A stretch of DNA of 64,000 nt from an uncultured Clostridia bacterium (GTDB lineage Bacteria; Bacillota; Clostridia; UBA1381): the NCBI GenBank assembly GCA_934454145.1, contig CAKSFT010000010.1:62001-126000 (forward strand), read 5' to 3'. Below, piece after piece: positions 16,152-24,756 of the stretch. Position 1 is the first letter of the stretch. Every line of letters starts with the position of its first letter. The translations under genes were made by a program, and so were the position numbers. The notes below the pieces were generated by a model. The model was not told the DNA's origin. It worked only from the letters and a program-made list of their open reading frames with translations, and searched no databases.

Positions 16152-18782
16152 ATGAGCAAAAAGTATGTTTATTTGTTCTCAGAGGGCAACGGCTCTATGA
16201 GAGAATTGCTCGGAGGAAAAGGCGCTAACCTTGCAGAAATGACAAGACTCGGCATGCCGGTTCCGCAGGGATTTACTGTTACAACAGAGGCTTGTACACA
16301 GTATTATGAAGACGGCAGAAAAATCAACGATGACATTCAGGCCGAAATAATGGAGTACATCACAAAGATGGAAGAAATCACCGGCAAAAAGTTCGGCGAT
16401 ATCGACAATCCGCTTTTGGTTTCGGTACGTTCCGGTGCAAGAGCATCAATGCCGGGCATGATGGATACAATCCTCAACCTCGGTCTTAACGAGCAGGTTG
16501 TCGAAGCCTTGGCTGCAAAGTCGGGTAATCCGCGTTGGGCATGGGACTGCTACAGAAGATTTATCCAGATGTATTCCGATGTCGTTATGGAAGTCGGCAA
16601 AAAGTATTTTGAACAACTGATTGATGAAATGAAAGCCAAAAAAGGCGTTACTCAGGACGTTGAACTGACCGCGGAAGACCTGAAAGAACTTGCCGCTCAG
16701 TTTAAGGCTGAATATAAAGAAAAAATCGGCGAAGACTTCCCGACAGACCCGAAGGAACAGCTTATGGGTGCAATAAAGGCAGTCTTCCGTTCTTGGGACA
16801 ACCCCAGGGCAAATGTATACAGACGTGACAACGATATCCCTTATTCATGGGGTACAGCCGTAAACGTACAGATGATGGCATTCGGAAACATGGGTGACAC
16901 ATCGGGCACGGGTGTTGCTTTCACAAGAAACCCCGCAACAGGCGAAAAGAAACTCTTTGGTGAATTCCTTATGAATGCACAGGGAGAAGACGTTGTTGCC
17001 GGAGTAAGAACTCCGCAGAAGATTGACCAGCTCAAGGAAGTTATGCCGGAAGTATACAACCAGTTTGTAGAAATCTGCAACACACTTGAAAACCACTACA
17101 GAGATATGCAGGACATGGAGTTCACAATTGAGGACAAGAAACTCTATATGCTGCAGACAAGAAATGGTAAAAGAACAGCCGCTGCTGCTTTGAAGATTGC
17201 TTGCGACCTCGTTGACGAAGGCATGATTTCAGAAGAAGAAGCAGTATTGATGATTGACCCGAGAAACCTTGACACTCTGCTTCACCCGCAGTTTAATCAG
17301 GATATCCTGAAGAAGTCCACACCTCTTGCAAAGGCTTTGGCTGCATCGCCGGGCGCTGCATGCGGTAAAATCGTGTTCACGGCAAGCGATGCAAAAGAAT
17401 GGGCTGACCGCGGCGAAAAAGTTGTTTTGGTTAGACTTGAAACTTCACCGGAAGACATTGAAGGTATGAAGGCTTCACAGGGTATACTTACAGTAAGAGG
17501 CGGTATGACCTCTCACGCAGCCGTTGTTGCACGCGGTATGGGTACATGCTGTGTATCGGGTTGCTCCGAAATCAACATGGACGAAGAAAACAAGAAATTT
17601 GAGCTTGCAGGAAAAACTTTCCATGAAGGCGACGAAATTTCAATAGACGGCTCGACAGGCTGCATCTATGACGGAATCATTCCGACGGTTGACGCTTCAA
17701 TCGGCGGCGAATTCGGCAGAATCATGCAGTGGGCTGACAAGTACAGAGTTCTGCAGGTAAGAACAAACGCAGACACACCGGCAGACGCAAAGCGCGCAAA
17801 AGACCTGGGTGCAGAAGGTATCGGTCTTTGCCGTACAGAGCACATGTTCTTCGACGGCGACAGAATTGCCGCAATCAGAGAAATGATTTGTTCTGACACA
17901 GTTGAACAGAGAGAAGCTGCTCTTGCAAAGCTTGAACCTATGCAGCAAGGTGACTTTGAACAGCTTTATGATGTAATGGAAGGCTACGGAGTTACAATCA
18001 GATTCCTTGACCCGCCTCTTCATGAATTTGTTCCGACAGAAGAAAAAGATATTGAGTTCCTTGCAAAGACACAGGGAAAGAGCGTTGAGGACATCAAAGC
18101 AATCATCGCTTCCCTGCACGAATTCAACCCGATGATGGGTCACAGAGGCTGCCGTCTTGCAGTGACATATCCGGAAATTGCCGCTATGCAAACAAGAGCC
18201 GTTATCAAAGCTGCTATCAACGTATCAAAGAGAAAGGGTATCGAAATTGTACCTGAAATCATGATTCCGTTGGTTGGCGAAGTGAAGGAATTGGCTTTTG
18301 TAAAGAAGGTTGTTGTTGAAACAGCTGATGCCGTAATCAAAGAAGCAGGCGCAAACCTCCACTACAAAGTCGGCACAATGATTGAAATCCCGAGAGCTGC
18401 ACTGACAGCAGACGAAATCGCAAAAGAAGCTGAATTCTTCTCATTCGGTACAAACGACCTGACACAGATGACATTCGGTTTCTCACGCGACGACGCCGGC
18501 AAGTTCCTCGGCTCATACTATGACGCCAAGATTTATGAAAACGACCCGTTTGCAAAGATTGACCAAACAGGTGTCGGCAAGCTTGTCAAGATGGCTGTTG
18601 AACTCGGAAGAAAAACAAGACCGGACATCAAACTCGGTATATGCGGAGAACACGGCGGAGACCCCTCTACTGTTGAATTCTGCCACAATGTCGGCTTGAC
18701 ATACGTTTCATGCTCACCGTTCAGAGTACCGATTGCAAGACTTTCGGCTGCTCAGGCTGCAATTAAGAGCAAGAAAAACTAA
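16152..18782 (+). CDS. ppdK: Pyruvate, phosphate dikinase
   Basis: Interconverts PEP, AMP and PPi with pyruvate, ATP and Pi; in anaerobic Clostridia it serves PPi-linked glycolysis. The 876-residue protein has the N-terminal ATP-grasp domain (GGKGANLAEM, RSGARASMPGMMDT), the phosphohistidine domain (GGMTSHAAVVARGMG, catalytic His) and a C-terminal PEP/pyruvate TIM barrel ending with the catalytic cysteine in GICGEHGGDP. ATG 16152 follows AGGAGG; six upstream codons are open but lack a ribosome site. Codon choice (many GTT, CGT and AGA codons) differs from neighbours and suggests high expression. It is a monocistronic unit with its own promoter and terminator. Confidence 0.98.
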   Translation: MSKKYVYLFSEGNGSMRELLGGKGANLAEMTRLGMPVPQGFTVTTEACTQYYEDGRKINDDIQAEIMEYITKMEEITGKKFGDIDNPLLVSVRSGARASMPGMMDTILNLGLNEQVVEALAAKSGNPRWAWDCYRRFIQMYSDVVMEVGKKYFEQLIDEMKAKKGVTQDVELTAEDLKELAAQFKAEYKEKIGEDFPTDPKEQLMGAIKAVFRSWDNPRANVYRRDNDIPYSWGTAVNVQMMAFGNMGDTSGTGVAFTRNPATGEKKLFGEFLMNAQGEDVVAGVRTPQKIDQLKEVMPEVYNQFVEICNTLENHYRDMQDMEFTIEDKKLYMLQTRNGKRTAAAALKIACDLVDEGMISEEEAVLMIDPRNLDTLLHPQFNQDILKKSTPLAKALAASPGAACGKIVFTASDAKEWADRGEKVVLVRLETSPEDIEGMKASQGILTVRGGMTSHAAVVARGMGTCCVSGCSEINMDEENKKFELAGKTFHEGDEISIDGSTGCIYDGIIPTVDASIGGEFGRIMQWADKYRVLQVRTNADTPADAKRAKDLGAEGIGLCRTEHMFFDGDRIAAIREMICSDTVEQREAALAKLEPMQQGDFEQLYDVMEGYGVTIRFLDPPLHEFVPTEEKDIEFLAKTQGKSVEDIKAIIASLHEFNPMMGHRGCRLAVTYPEIAAMQTRAVIKAAINVSKRKGIEIVPEIMIPLVGEVKELAFVKKVVVETADAVIKEAGANLHYKVGTMIEIPRAALTADEIAKEAEFFSFGTNDLTQMTFGFSRDDAGKFLGSYYDAKIYENDPFAKIDQTGVGKLVKMAVELGRKTRPDIKLGICGEHGGDPSTVEFCHNVGLTYVSCSPFRVPIARLSAAQAAIKSKKN

Positions 18783-18803
18783 TCATAAATACAAAAACAT
18801 CTG

Positions 18804-18838
18804 CAACGTGCCGATAAAATATCGGCACGTTGTTTTAT
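18804..18838 (+). terminator. ppdK terminator
   Basis: A 13-bp perfect stem CAACGTGCCGATA / TATCGGCACGTTG (18804-18816, 18820-18832) followed by TTTTATT. Confidence 0.95.
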
Positions 18839-18872
18839 TATATAACAAAGTTGCTCTTTGTACAAAATCGGG

Positions 18873-18901
18873 TTGTTTTTATTTTTTTTGCGTGATATAA
18901 T
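18873..18901 (+). promoter_or_regulatory. Promoter of the symporter gene
   Basis: TTGTTT (18873-18878), 17-bp spacer, extended TGATATAAT with -10 at 18896-18901. Confidence 0.72.
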
Positions 18902-18938
18902 CAAGCCTGAATGAATCACATGAAAAGGCGGTGTATCT

Positions 18939-20513
18939 ATGATATCGGAAAATATCTATACATTAACACGCGAAAATATAACTTGTATCTCACAGTTTGC
19001 AACATCTTTTTTGAAAGAAATCAATGCCGACAGGAAAAACATTGCGCAAATACAGCTGATGATTGAAGAAATTTTGCAGAAATGGCAGGCATTTTTCGGT
19101 GAAGAAAAAAAGCTGACCATAAAATGTGCAAAGCGTTTCGGCAAAACATATATAAAACTGCAAATTTACGGCACCGAGTTCAACCCTATTCCCGATGCCG
19201 GCGAAGGCGAGATATATTCCGGCTTTCTTGCCGGCATAGGCATCGCACCAATCTTTACATATTCAAAAGGTTCAAATGCCATTATGATTTATCCGCCGAA
19301 AAAGAAACTGAGCATGACGCTGAAAATTTTGATTTCGGTGATTTTGGCAACCATAGCCGGCATCGCCGGGAATCTTATCTCACCGCAATTGCGTCACATT
19401 TTGTCCGACAATGTGCTCTCCCCCATATATGACACCTTTCTGGGGCTCATTGCAATGCTTGCCGGTCCGCTGATTTTCTGCACAGTGTTCACCGGGATAT
19501 GCGGAAGTGACGACATAAAATCAATGAAAAAAATCAGCAAAAATCTATTATATTACAATATACTTTGGACAGCACTGGCAACAATTTTTTCCATTCTTGC
19601 GGCGGCACGGCTTCTTAATGTAAGCATATGCACCGGCCCCGGCGGAGAAGGCAGTTTTTCAAAAATCCTTGACATGCTGCTCGACATAATCCCCGACAAT
19701 CTCGTAAATCCTTTTGTCACAGGGAACTCCATTCAGATTGTTGTCATCGCCATATGCTTTGGCACAGCTTCGCTCTTGATTGGTGACAAAACCGACTACA
19801 TTGTCTGTGTGGTCGATTCCATAAAAAATATCCTCAGCGTAATTATGGAATGGGTAACAAATCTCATGCCAGGCGTGATTTTTATTGTGATTGTGAAAAA
19901 CATATTCGGCGGCACAATATCAACCATAATCCAATGCTGGAAAATAATTGCCATAACCATGGTCTGCGGTATTATAATTTTTGCATTGCAAACGGCTTTT
20001 ACAAGCCTTGAAACACATGCCAAATTTTTGTACCTTCTGAAAAAATCGTTGCCTGCGGCATTGATTGGCATGAGTGTTTGCTCTTCCTCCGCTGTTTTCA
20101 GTGATATGCTTTCTGCCTGTGAAAAGGACTTCAAAATCAAATCTTCCGCCGCCTCTGTCACCGTTCCCCTCTGCATGATGCTTGTAAAATACGGTGCGGC
20201 TATAGAATTTGCAGTATGCATCATCTATGCATTGGCACAGCACAATATCGCCATGTCAATCTCAATGGTTTTTTCTATGTTGTTGTCAGTAACACTTGTT
20301 TCGGTTGCACTGCCGCCCGTTGCCGGCGCCTCCATTGCTTGTTTCAGCATGCTGTTCACCCAATTCGGAATTCCTGCCGAGGCGGTGGCCGCCGCAATTG
20401 CCGCCGATATTGTGCTTGATTTTCTCATCACACCCCTGCATGTCGCATCTATACAGATAACCGCCGCAAGAAGTGCACACAAGCTTGGAAATACAGAAAA
20501 ATTTGTGGCGTGA
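18939..20513 (+). CDS. Dicarboxylate/amino-acid symporter-like protein with N-terminal extra domain
   Basis: A 524-residue protein. Residues about 125-510 form a polytopic Na+/H+:dicarboxylate (DAACS, SdaT-like) transporter core, with a serine-rich hairpin motif SVCSSSAVFSDML and a long run of hydrophobic helices. The usual NMDGT substrate/Na+ motif is not evident; the equivalent region reads LVKYGAAIEFA. The first 120 residues are soluble and contain IQLMIEEILQKW, which resembles the N-box helix of GHKL/histidine-kinase ATPases with the asparagine replaced by lysine. This suggests a degenerate regulatory domain. AGGCGGTG precedes the ATG. It is monocistronic; no neighbouring gene hints at the substrate. 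Confidence 0.75.
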   Translation: MISENIYTLTRENITCISQFATSFLKEINADRKNIAQIQLMIEEILQKWQAFFGEEKKLTIKCAKRFGKTYIKLQIYGTEFNPIPDAGEGEIYSGFLAGIGIAPIFTYSKGSNAIMIYPPKKKLSMTLKILISVILATIAGIAGNLISPQLRHILSDNVLSPIYDTFLGLIAMLAGPLIFCTVFTGICGSDDIKSMKKISKNLLYYNILWTALATIFSILAAARLLNVSICTGPGGEGSFSKILDMLLDIIPDNLVNPFVTGNSIQIVVIAICFGTASLLIGDKTDYIVCVVDSIKNILSVIMEWVTNLMPGVIFIVIVKNIFGGTISTIIQCWKIIAITMVCGIIIFALQTAFTSLETHAKFLYLLKKSLPAALIGMSVCSSSAVFSDMLSACEKDFKIKSSAASVTVPLCMMLVKYGAAIEFAVCIIYALAQHNIAMSISMVFSMLLSVTLVSVALPPVAGASIACFSMLFTQFGIPAEAVAAAIAADIVLDFLITPLHVASIQITAARSAHKLGNTEKFVA

Positions 20514-20565
20514 TTTGCACTTCCAAAAAAACAACATAAAAAATCTGTTTTTTTTAAAAAAACTC

Positions 20566-20594
20566 TTGACAAAAATTGTATCTTGTAGTATAAT
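20566..20594 (+). promoter_or_regulatory. tRNA-Met promoter
   Basis: Consensus TTGACA (20566-20571), 17-bp spacer, TATAAT (20589-20594), 16 bases before the tRNA. Confidence 0.9.
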
Positions 20595-20610
20595 ATATTA
20601 TGTTGTTTAC

Positions 20611-20687
20611 GGCGGTATAGCTCAGTTGGCTAGAGCATACGGTTCATACCCGTAGTGTCAGTGGTTCAAATCCACTTACCGCTACCA
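20611..20687 (+). tRNA. tRNA-Met (anticodon CAT)
   Basis: A 77-nt cloverleaf with encoded CCA. Acceptor GGCGGTA pairs with TACCGCT (a G-U first pair). The D arm is GCTC...GAGC, the anticodon stem TACGG/CCGTA with loop TTCATAC (CAT at 20645-20647), and the T arm AGTGG-TTCAAAT-CCACT. The first pair is not the C-A mismatch of initiators, so elongator Met is likely. A modified Ile-decoding CAU tRNA cannot be excluded by sequence alone. It has its own promoter and terminator. Confidence 0.93.
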
Positions 20688-20691
20688 CATC

Positions 20692-20721
20692 AGAGCAAGC
20701 GATGTTTCGCTTGCTCTTTTT
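20692..20721 (+). terminator. tRNA-Met terminator
   Basis: AGAGCAAGCGA (20692-20702) pairs with TCGCTTGCTCT (20707-20717), followed by T residues. Confidence 0.92.
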
Positions 20722-20816
20722 GTTATGTATTTTGATTTGAGAGTTGTGCAAAAACGCCGATGCCGCATAATGACTTTTACAAAATACATAACTTTGCAGA
20801 AAAATCAAATTTTGTA

Positions 20817-20845
20817 TTGTATTTTCAGTGTTCTTGTGATATACT
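20817..20845 (+). promoter_or_regulatory. Putative promoter of a long leader
   Basis: TTGTAT (20817-20822), 17-bp spacer, extended TGATATACT with -10 at 20840-20845. Transcripts would start near 20852, about 300 nt before the next start codon. The 467-bp gap 20688-21154 otherwise holds the tRNA terminator and the hairpin at 21035. Confidence 0.55.
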
Positions 20846-21034
20846 GATACTGCTACATGAATTCATAATTTAATATTGCGAAATTTTTCATTTATTTTAT
20901 GGGGTACTATACCCTTTATTTGTATACCTTTACAGTTGAATTTGGTAAAAATGCAAGTTCCATATGTAGAGGTATATAATGAATTTCGCTCTATTTTGAT
21001 TTCGTGTAGCAACAAATCGGAGTTTGCATTTTTC

Positions 21035-21067
21035 GGTGTGTAACTTCGATAGTTGCACACCTTTTTT
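21035..21067 (+). terminator. Terminator or attenuator in the leader of the exported-protein gene
   Basis: GGTGTGTAACT (21035-21045) pairs with AGTTGCACACC (21051-21061, one G-U), followed by six T. It lies about 90 nt before the coding sequence and about 180 nt after the putative start of transcription. It is therefore either the end of a small RNA or a conditional attenuator. No known riboswitch class was recognised in 20852-21034. Confidence 0.7.
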
Positions 21068-21154
21068 AATTTACGGAAATGCGAAAGGAGCAAACATATC
21101 ATTTTCACATTAAAGCGTGGGCAAAAAGATAAAATATGAAAAGGAGTTTTTTTA

Positions 21155-21928
21155 ATGTTTAAAACAAAAAAATCACGGACAATTTTAGTTTTGCTTGCGT
21201 TGGTACTTACCTTAAGCAGTACGGTATTTGCAAAGCAAATAAATGAAACAGCAATGATATTTTATAACAATATAAAAATCTACATTGACGGTACAGAAAT
21301 TGTACCAAAGGACGCTAACGGAAATATCGTTGAGCCGTTCACAATGAATGGTACTACTTACTTGCCTGTTCGTGCACTTTCCAACGCGTTTGGTCAAGAT
21401 GTGGAATGGGACGGAGCAACGCAAAGCATTTTCATCGGCAAAAAAGACCAAACCAAGCCCGATAATTATTTAGATAAAATACAGTATAATGATTATAAGC
21501 AGGCAAATAACACTTCCAATTTCTCGGTAATAAACGGCAGTGTAGAAGATTTTAATGGCAACACATATACCAATGGGATAATACTGTATAGATACTATGG
21601 ATACTTAAATGATGATGCGGACGAAGCGGATATAATTATTTCATACCCACTAAACAGTCAATACAAAAAAATGTATGGAAATGTAATGCTTCCCAAAAAA
21701 ATCAAAACTTCAACATGGGACAATAATGACTTAACTTCGGACGGTTCTGCTTATGTATGGTTTTATGGGGACGGCAAACTGTTATATAAAATACCTTATC
21801 TTACACCATCAGACCCCTTTAAGATTGACATAGATGTTACGGGTGTAAATCAATTAACAATTAAAGTAAAATCTGACAAATCTGGCGCGCGTTATGTTGC
21901 CTTTACCGATTTAGCTTTATATAAATAA
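21155..21928 (+). CDS. Exported protein with copper-amine-oxidase N-terminal-like domain
   Basis: A 257-residue secreted protein. It has a signal peptide (basic start, hydrophobic 9-22, cleavage near TVFA-KQ). A copper-amine-oxidase N-like domain spans about 38-95 (IKIYIDGTEIVPKDANG, GTTYLPVRALSNAFG, VEWDGATQSIFIG). A C-terminal beta-sandwich resembles NPCBM sugar-binding modules (about 135-257, ending LTIKVKSDKSGARYVAFTDL). AAAAGGAG precedes the ATG. The gene and its leader are visibly more AT-rich than neighbours and lie just downstream of a tRNA gene, hinting at transfer, although no integrase or attachment repeat is visible. Likely a cell-surface or glycan-binding role. Confidence 0.75.
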   Translation: MFKTKKSRTILVLLALVLTLSSTVFAKQINETAMIFYNNIKIYIDGTEIVPKDANGNIVEPFTMNGTTYLPVRALSNAFGQDVEWDGATQSIFIGKKDQTKPDNYLDKIQYNDYKQANNTSNFSVINGSVEDFNGNTYTNGIILYRYYGYLNDDADEADIIISYPLNSQYKKMYGNVMLPKKIKTSTWDNNDLTSDGSAYVWFYGDGKLLYKIPYLTPSDPFKIDIDVTGVNQLTIKVKSDKSGARYVAFTDLALYK

Positions 21929-21950
21929 CATAAAAATATAATATAAATCA

Positions 21951-21987
21951 TTTTTGGGGAAGTTTAAGTTTTAAACTTCCCCAAAAA
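21951..21987. other. Strong hairpin between converging genes
   Basis: A 17-bp perfect inverted repeat (21951-21967, 21971-21987) with core GGGGAAGTTTAA. The outer pairs are five T-A, so each strand begins with U and ends with A. It lacks a classic U tail but separates the exported-protein gene from ymdB and probably protects or ends both mRNAs. Confidence 0.6.
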
Positions 21988-22070
21988 CTCTTTCTGACGG
22001 TAGCCGTTTTATTTTTTTATACTGCCAACACTCCCCGGTCAGGCATACACCGGGCAGGCAAAAATCACAG

Positions 22071-22847
22071 TTATATTTTTTCCTGTATTCTTTTTACTGC
22101 AACGGTTTTTCCTGTATTTTCATCAATTTCAAATTCACATCCGCAAAACTCGCCTTTTCCCGTTGCGATTTCAAACTTTTCCGGCATACCACTGATGAAC
22201 CTGTTTACGATAACATGTTTGTCCATACCCAGCACAGAATGATATACACCGGTCATGCCCAAGTCGGTTATATACCCCGTTCCGCCCGGGAGAACAATTT
22301 CGTCCGCCGTCTGCACATGTGTATGTGTGCCGAAAACTGCCGAAACTTTTCCGTCAAGAAAAAATCCCATCGCTTTTTTCTCACTGGTTGCCTCTGCGTG
22401 GAAGTCCACCAATATAATATCGGTTTTCTCCTCAAGAAAAGCTATCTCGCGTTCTGCAGCAGAAAAAGGCGAATCTGCCGGCATAGGCATATACACCCGT
22501 CCGATAAGGTTCACAACCCCCACGCTGACGCCCGAGGCGGTTTCCAAAACCATGCTCCCCCTCCCCGGGCAGCTTTTATCAAAATTTGCCGGGCGGATTA
22601 CATTCTTGTTATATTTCATAATCTTTGTTATGTCGGGGCACCCCCATGTATGGTTTCCCATGGTAAAGCCATGTATACCATACTCCGAAAGCTCGCGGTA
22701 TACCGCATTGGTCATGCCGTTGCCATGTGCCGCATTCTCTCCGTTTGCAATCACAAGGTCATATTCCGCGCCATGCTTTTCCAGATAGTACATGACCGCG
22801 TCACGCCCCACTCTGCTTACAACATCACCTATTGTCAAAATTTTCAT
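22071..22847 (-). CDS. ymdB: YmdB-family metallophosphoesterase
   Basis: A 258-residue calcineurin-like phosphoesterase of the TIGR00282/YmdB family, linked in Bacillus to cyclic-nucleotide hydrolysis and developmental decisions. Metal-binding blocks are IGDVVSRVGRDAV (N-terminus), ANGENAAHGNG, GNHTWG, DFHAEATSEK and GTHTHVQTADE, in the order expected for the family. I chose ATG 22847, preceded by GGTGAT; GTG 22856 is the alternative. It lies just downstream of rny, the same order as rny-ymdB in many Firmicutes. A small terminator separates them, so it is probably expressed by read-through or at lower level. Confidence 0.93.
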   Translation of the reverse strand: MKILTIGDVVSRVGRDAVMYYLEKHGAEYDLVIANGENAAHGNGMTNAVYRELSEYGIHGFTMGNHTWGCPDITKIMKYNKNVIRPANFDKSCPGRGSMVLETASGVSVGVVNLIGRVYMPMPADSPFSAAEREIAFLEEKTDIILVDFHAEATSEKKAMGFFLDGKVSAVFGTHTHVQTADEIVLPGGTGYITDLGMTGVYHSVLGMDKHVIVNRFISGMPEKFEIATGKGEFCGCEFEIDENTGKTVAVKRIQEKI

Positions 22848-22859
22848 AATAATCACCGT

Positions 22860-22892
22860 TTAAAAAATATAAAGAGCAGGCAGAGCCTGCTC
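22860..22892 (-). terminator. Partial terminator between rny and ymdB
   Basis: Minus strand GAGCAGGC-TCT-GCCTGCTC (22892-22874) is followed by a U-rich tract. It begins 11 bases after the rny stop and ends just before ymdB. Confidence 0.8.
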
Positions 22893-22902
22893 CTCACCCG
22901 AT

Positions 22903-24453
22903 TTATTTTGCATAATCAACAGCACGTGTTTCCCTGATAAGACTCACTTTAATCTGTCCGGGATATTCCAGTTCTCCTTCAATCTTCTTTGCGATATCCT
23001 TTGCCACAAGAAGCATACCTTCGTCATTCACAACTTCAGGTTTTATCATGACTCTGATTTCGCGGCCTGCCTGAATCGCAAAGGATTTTTCCACTCCGTC
23101 AAATCCGTTTGCAATTTCCTCAAGCTGCTGTAAACGCTTGATATAATTTTCCAGATTTTCACGTCTTGCGCCCGGGCGCGCCGCTGAAATGGCGTCTGCC
23201 GCCTGCACAAGCTGTGCCACAAGTGTTTCTGCGTCAACGTCGCCGTGGTGTGCCATGATGGCATGCACAACGTCATTGTTTTCCTTATATTTTCTTGCGA
23301 TATCCGCGCCTATTGTGATATGCGAACCTTCAACCTCGTGGTCAACCGCCTTCCCGATATCGTGCAGCAGCCCGGCACGTTTTGCCAGTGCAACGTCTGC
23401 CCCCAGTTCGCCTGCCATGACTCCGGCAAGGTGCGAAACTTCAATAGAATGTTTCAGCACATTCTGACCATAACTGGTACGATATTTCAGCTTTCCGAGG
23501 AGTTTAATCAGTTCGGGGTGCAATCCGTGCACGTTTGTTTCAAACGTAGCGGCTTCGCCCTCCTGTTTGATAATCGCCTCGACTTCCTTTTGCGCCTTGC
23601 CGACAAGTTCTTCAATACGTGCCGGCTGTATGCGCCCGTCAACAATAAGCTTTTCAAGTGTTATTCTTGCCACCTCGCGCCTTATGGGCGAGAAACTTGA
23701 AAGAATAACCGCCTCCGGTGTGTCATCTATTATCAAATCCACCCCGGTAAGCTGCTCAAGAGTCCTGATGTTTCTCCCTTCACGGCCTATGATGCGGCCC
23801 TTCATCTCATCAGAAGGAAGGTTTACAACCGAAACTGTGGTTTCGGCAACATGGTCTGCGGCAACCTTCTGTATTGATGTCGCCACAATGTTTTTTGCTT
23901 TGCTCTCTGCTGTTTCTTTTGCCTGCTGCTCAATTTCTTTAACCATAATTGCGGCCTCGTGTCTTGCCTGGCCTTCAATGTTCCTGATAAGCGTCTGCTT
24001 TGCCTCTTCGCTTGTCATACCCGAAATTTTTTCAAGTTCCCCAAGCTGACGTGTTTTCACCTCTTCAAGCTCTTCCATTTTTTCGTCAACAGCCCTGAGC
24101 TTCTGAGACAACGTCTGGTCTTTTTTCTCCAAATTTTCTGTTTTTCTGTCTAAATTTTCTTCTTTTTGATTGATACGCCTTTCCTGTGTGGACAATTCTC
24201 TGCGCCTGTCCTTGATTTCGGCGTCCAATACGCTGCGCAGCTTCTGATTTTCTTCCTTTGCTTCAAGCATTATTTCACGCTTTCTTGCTTTTGCGTCCTT
24301 TTCCGCCTGGTCGACAATAGATTTCGCCTTTTCTTCTGCAGAACCAAATTCCGCTTCGGCAATCTTTTTCCTGTATGTAACCCCGGCAAAAAAAGAAGCT
24401 ATGTTTAGAAAGAAAAGAATAATCGCAGCAACTGCTAAGATTATTTGTAACAT
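22903..24453 (-). CDS. rny: Ribonuclease Y
   Basis: Membrane-anchored endoribonuclease that starts mRNA decay. The 516-residue protein has one N-terminal transmembrane helix, a long charged coiled coil (about 30-190), a KH domain ([20 protein letters not shown]) and an HD phosphohydrolase domain with [17 protein letters not shown] and [11 protein letters not shown] chose ATG 24453, with GGGGGTG upstream; the ATG at 24471 would put that site inside the gene. Two sigma-A promoters lie upstream and ymdB follows. Confidence 0.97.
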   Translation of the reverse strand: MLQIILAVAAIILFFLNIASFFAGVTYRKKIAEAEFGSAEEKAKSIVDQAEKDAKARKREIMLEAKEENQKLRSVLDAEIKDRRRELSTQERRINQKEENLDRKTENLEKKDQTLSQKLRAVDEKMEELEEVKTRQLGELEKISGMTSEEAKQTLIRNIEGQARHEAAIMVKEIEQQAKETAESKAKNIVATSIQKVAADHVAETTVSVVNLPSDEMKGRIIGREGRNIRTLEQLTGVDLIIDDTPEAVILSSFSPIRREVARITLEKLIVDGRIQPARIEELVGKAQKEVEAIIKQEGEAATFETNVHGLHPELIKLLGKLKYRTSYGQNVLKHSIEVSHLAGVMAGELGADVALAKRAGLLHDIGKAVDHEVEGSHITIGADIARKYKENNDVVHAIMAHHGDVDAETLVAQLVQAADAISAARPGARRENLENYIKRLQQLEEIANGFDGVEKSFAIQAGREIRVMIKPEVVNDEGMLLVAKDIAKKIEGELEYPGQIKVSLIRETRAVDYAK

Positions 24454-24531
24454 TTTTTTATTCACCCCCATATAGAATTTGTTTACAAAAAACGGGGATG
24501 CTGAATATGAAATTATTATCTTTATTAATTT

Positions 24532-24560
24532 ATTTTATCACAATAATCCCGATATAACAA
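24532..24560 (-). promoter_or_regulatory. rny proximal promoter
   Basis: Minus strand TTGTTA (24555-24560), 17-bp spacer, TAAAAT (24532-24537). Confidence 0.5.
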
Positions 24561-24605
24561 CACACCCGGATTAGTAGTTTAAAGAAATATAAAGCATACA
24601 TCTAT

Positions 24606-24634
24606 ATTTTAAACCATAATTGCAAAATTGTCAA
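24606..24634 (-). promoter_or_regulatory. rny distal promoter
   Basis: Minus strand TTGACA (24629-24634), 17-bp spacer, TAAAAT (24606-24611). The 300-bp gap before hcp holds only these promoters and the hcp terminator. Confidence 0.7.
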
Positions 24635-24672
24635 GTATTTTAGCACAACTTACATAAATTTTATTTATATAC

Positions 24673-24705
24673 CACAAAGGATACCGCTCTGCGGTATCCT
24701 TTGTG
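24673..24705 (-). terminator. hcp terminator
   Basis: A 15-bp perfect stem CACAAAGGATACCGC / GCGGTATCCTTTGTG with loop TCT, about 50 bases after the hcp stop. The tail is AU-rich rather than pure U. Confidence 0.75.
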
Positions 24706-24756
24706 ACTTTCGGCATGTCTGCAATTTTTCGTCATTCCGAAAAAAAACAGGAAAAC

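Noticed and set aside
20863..21108. 81-codon minus-strand frame after tRNA-Met
   Set aside because: No ribosome binding site, and it crosses the terminator hairpin at 21035-21067.
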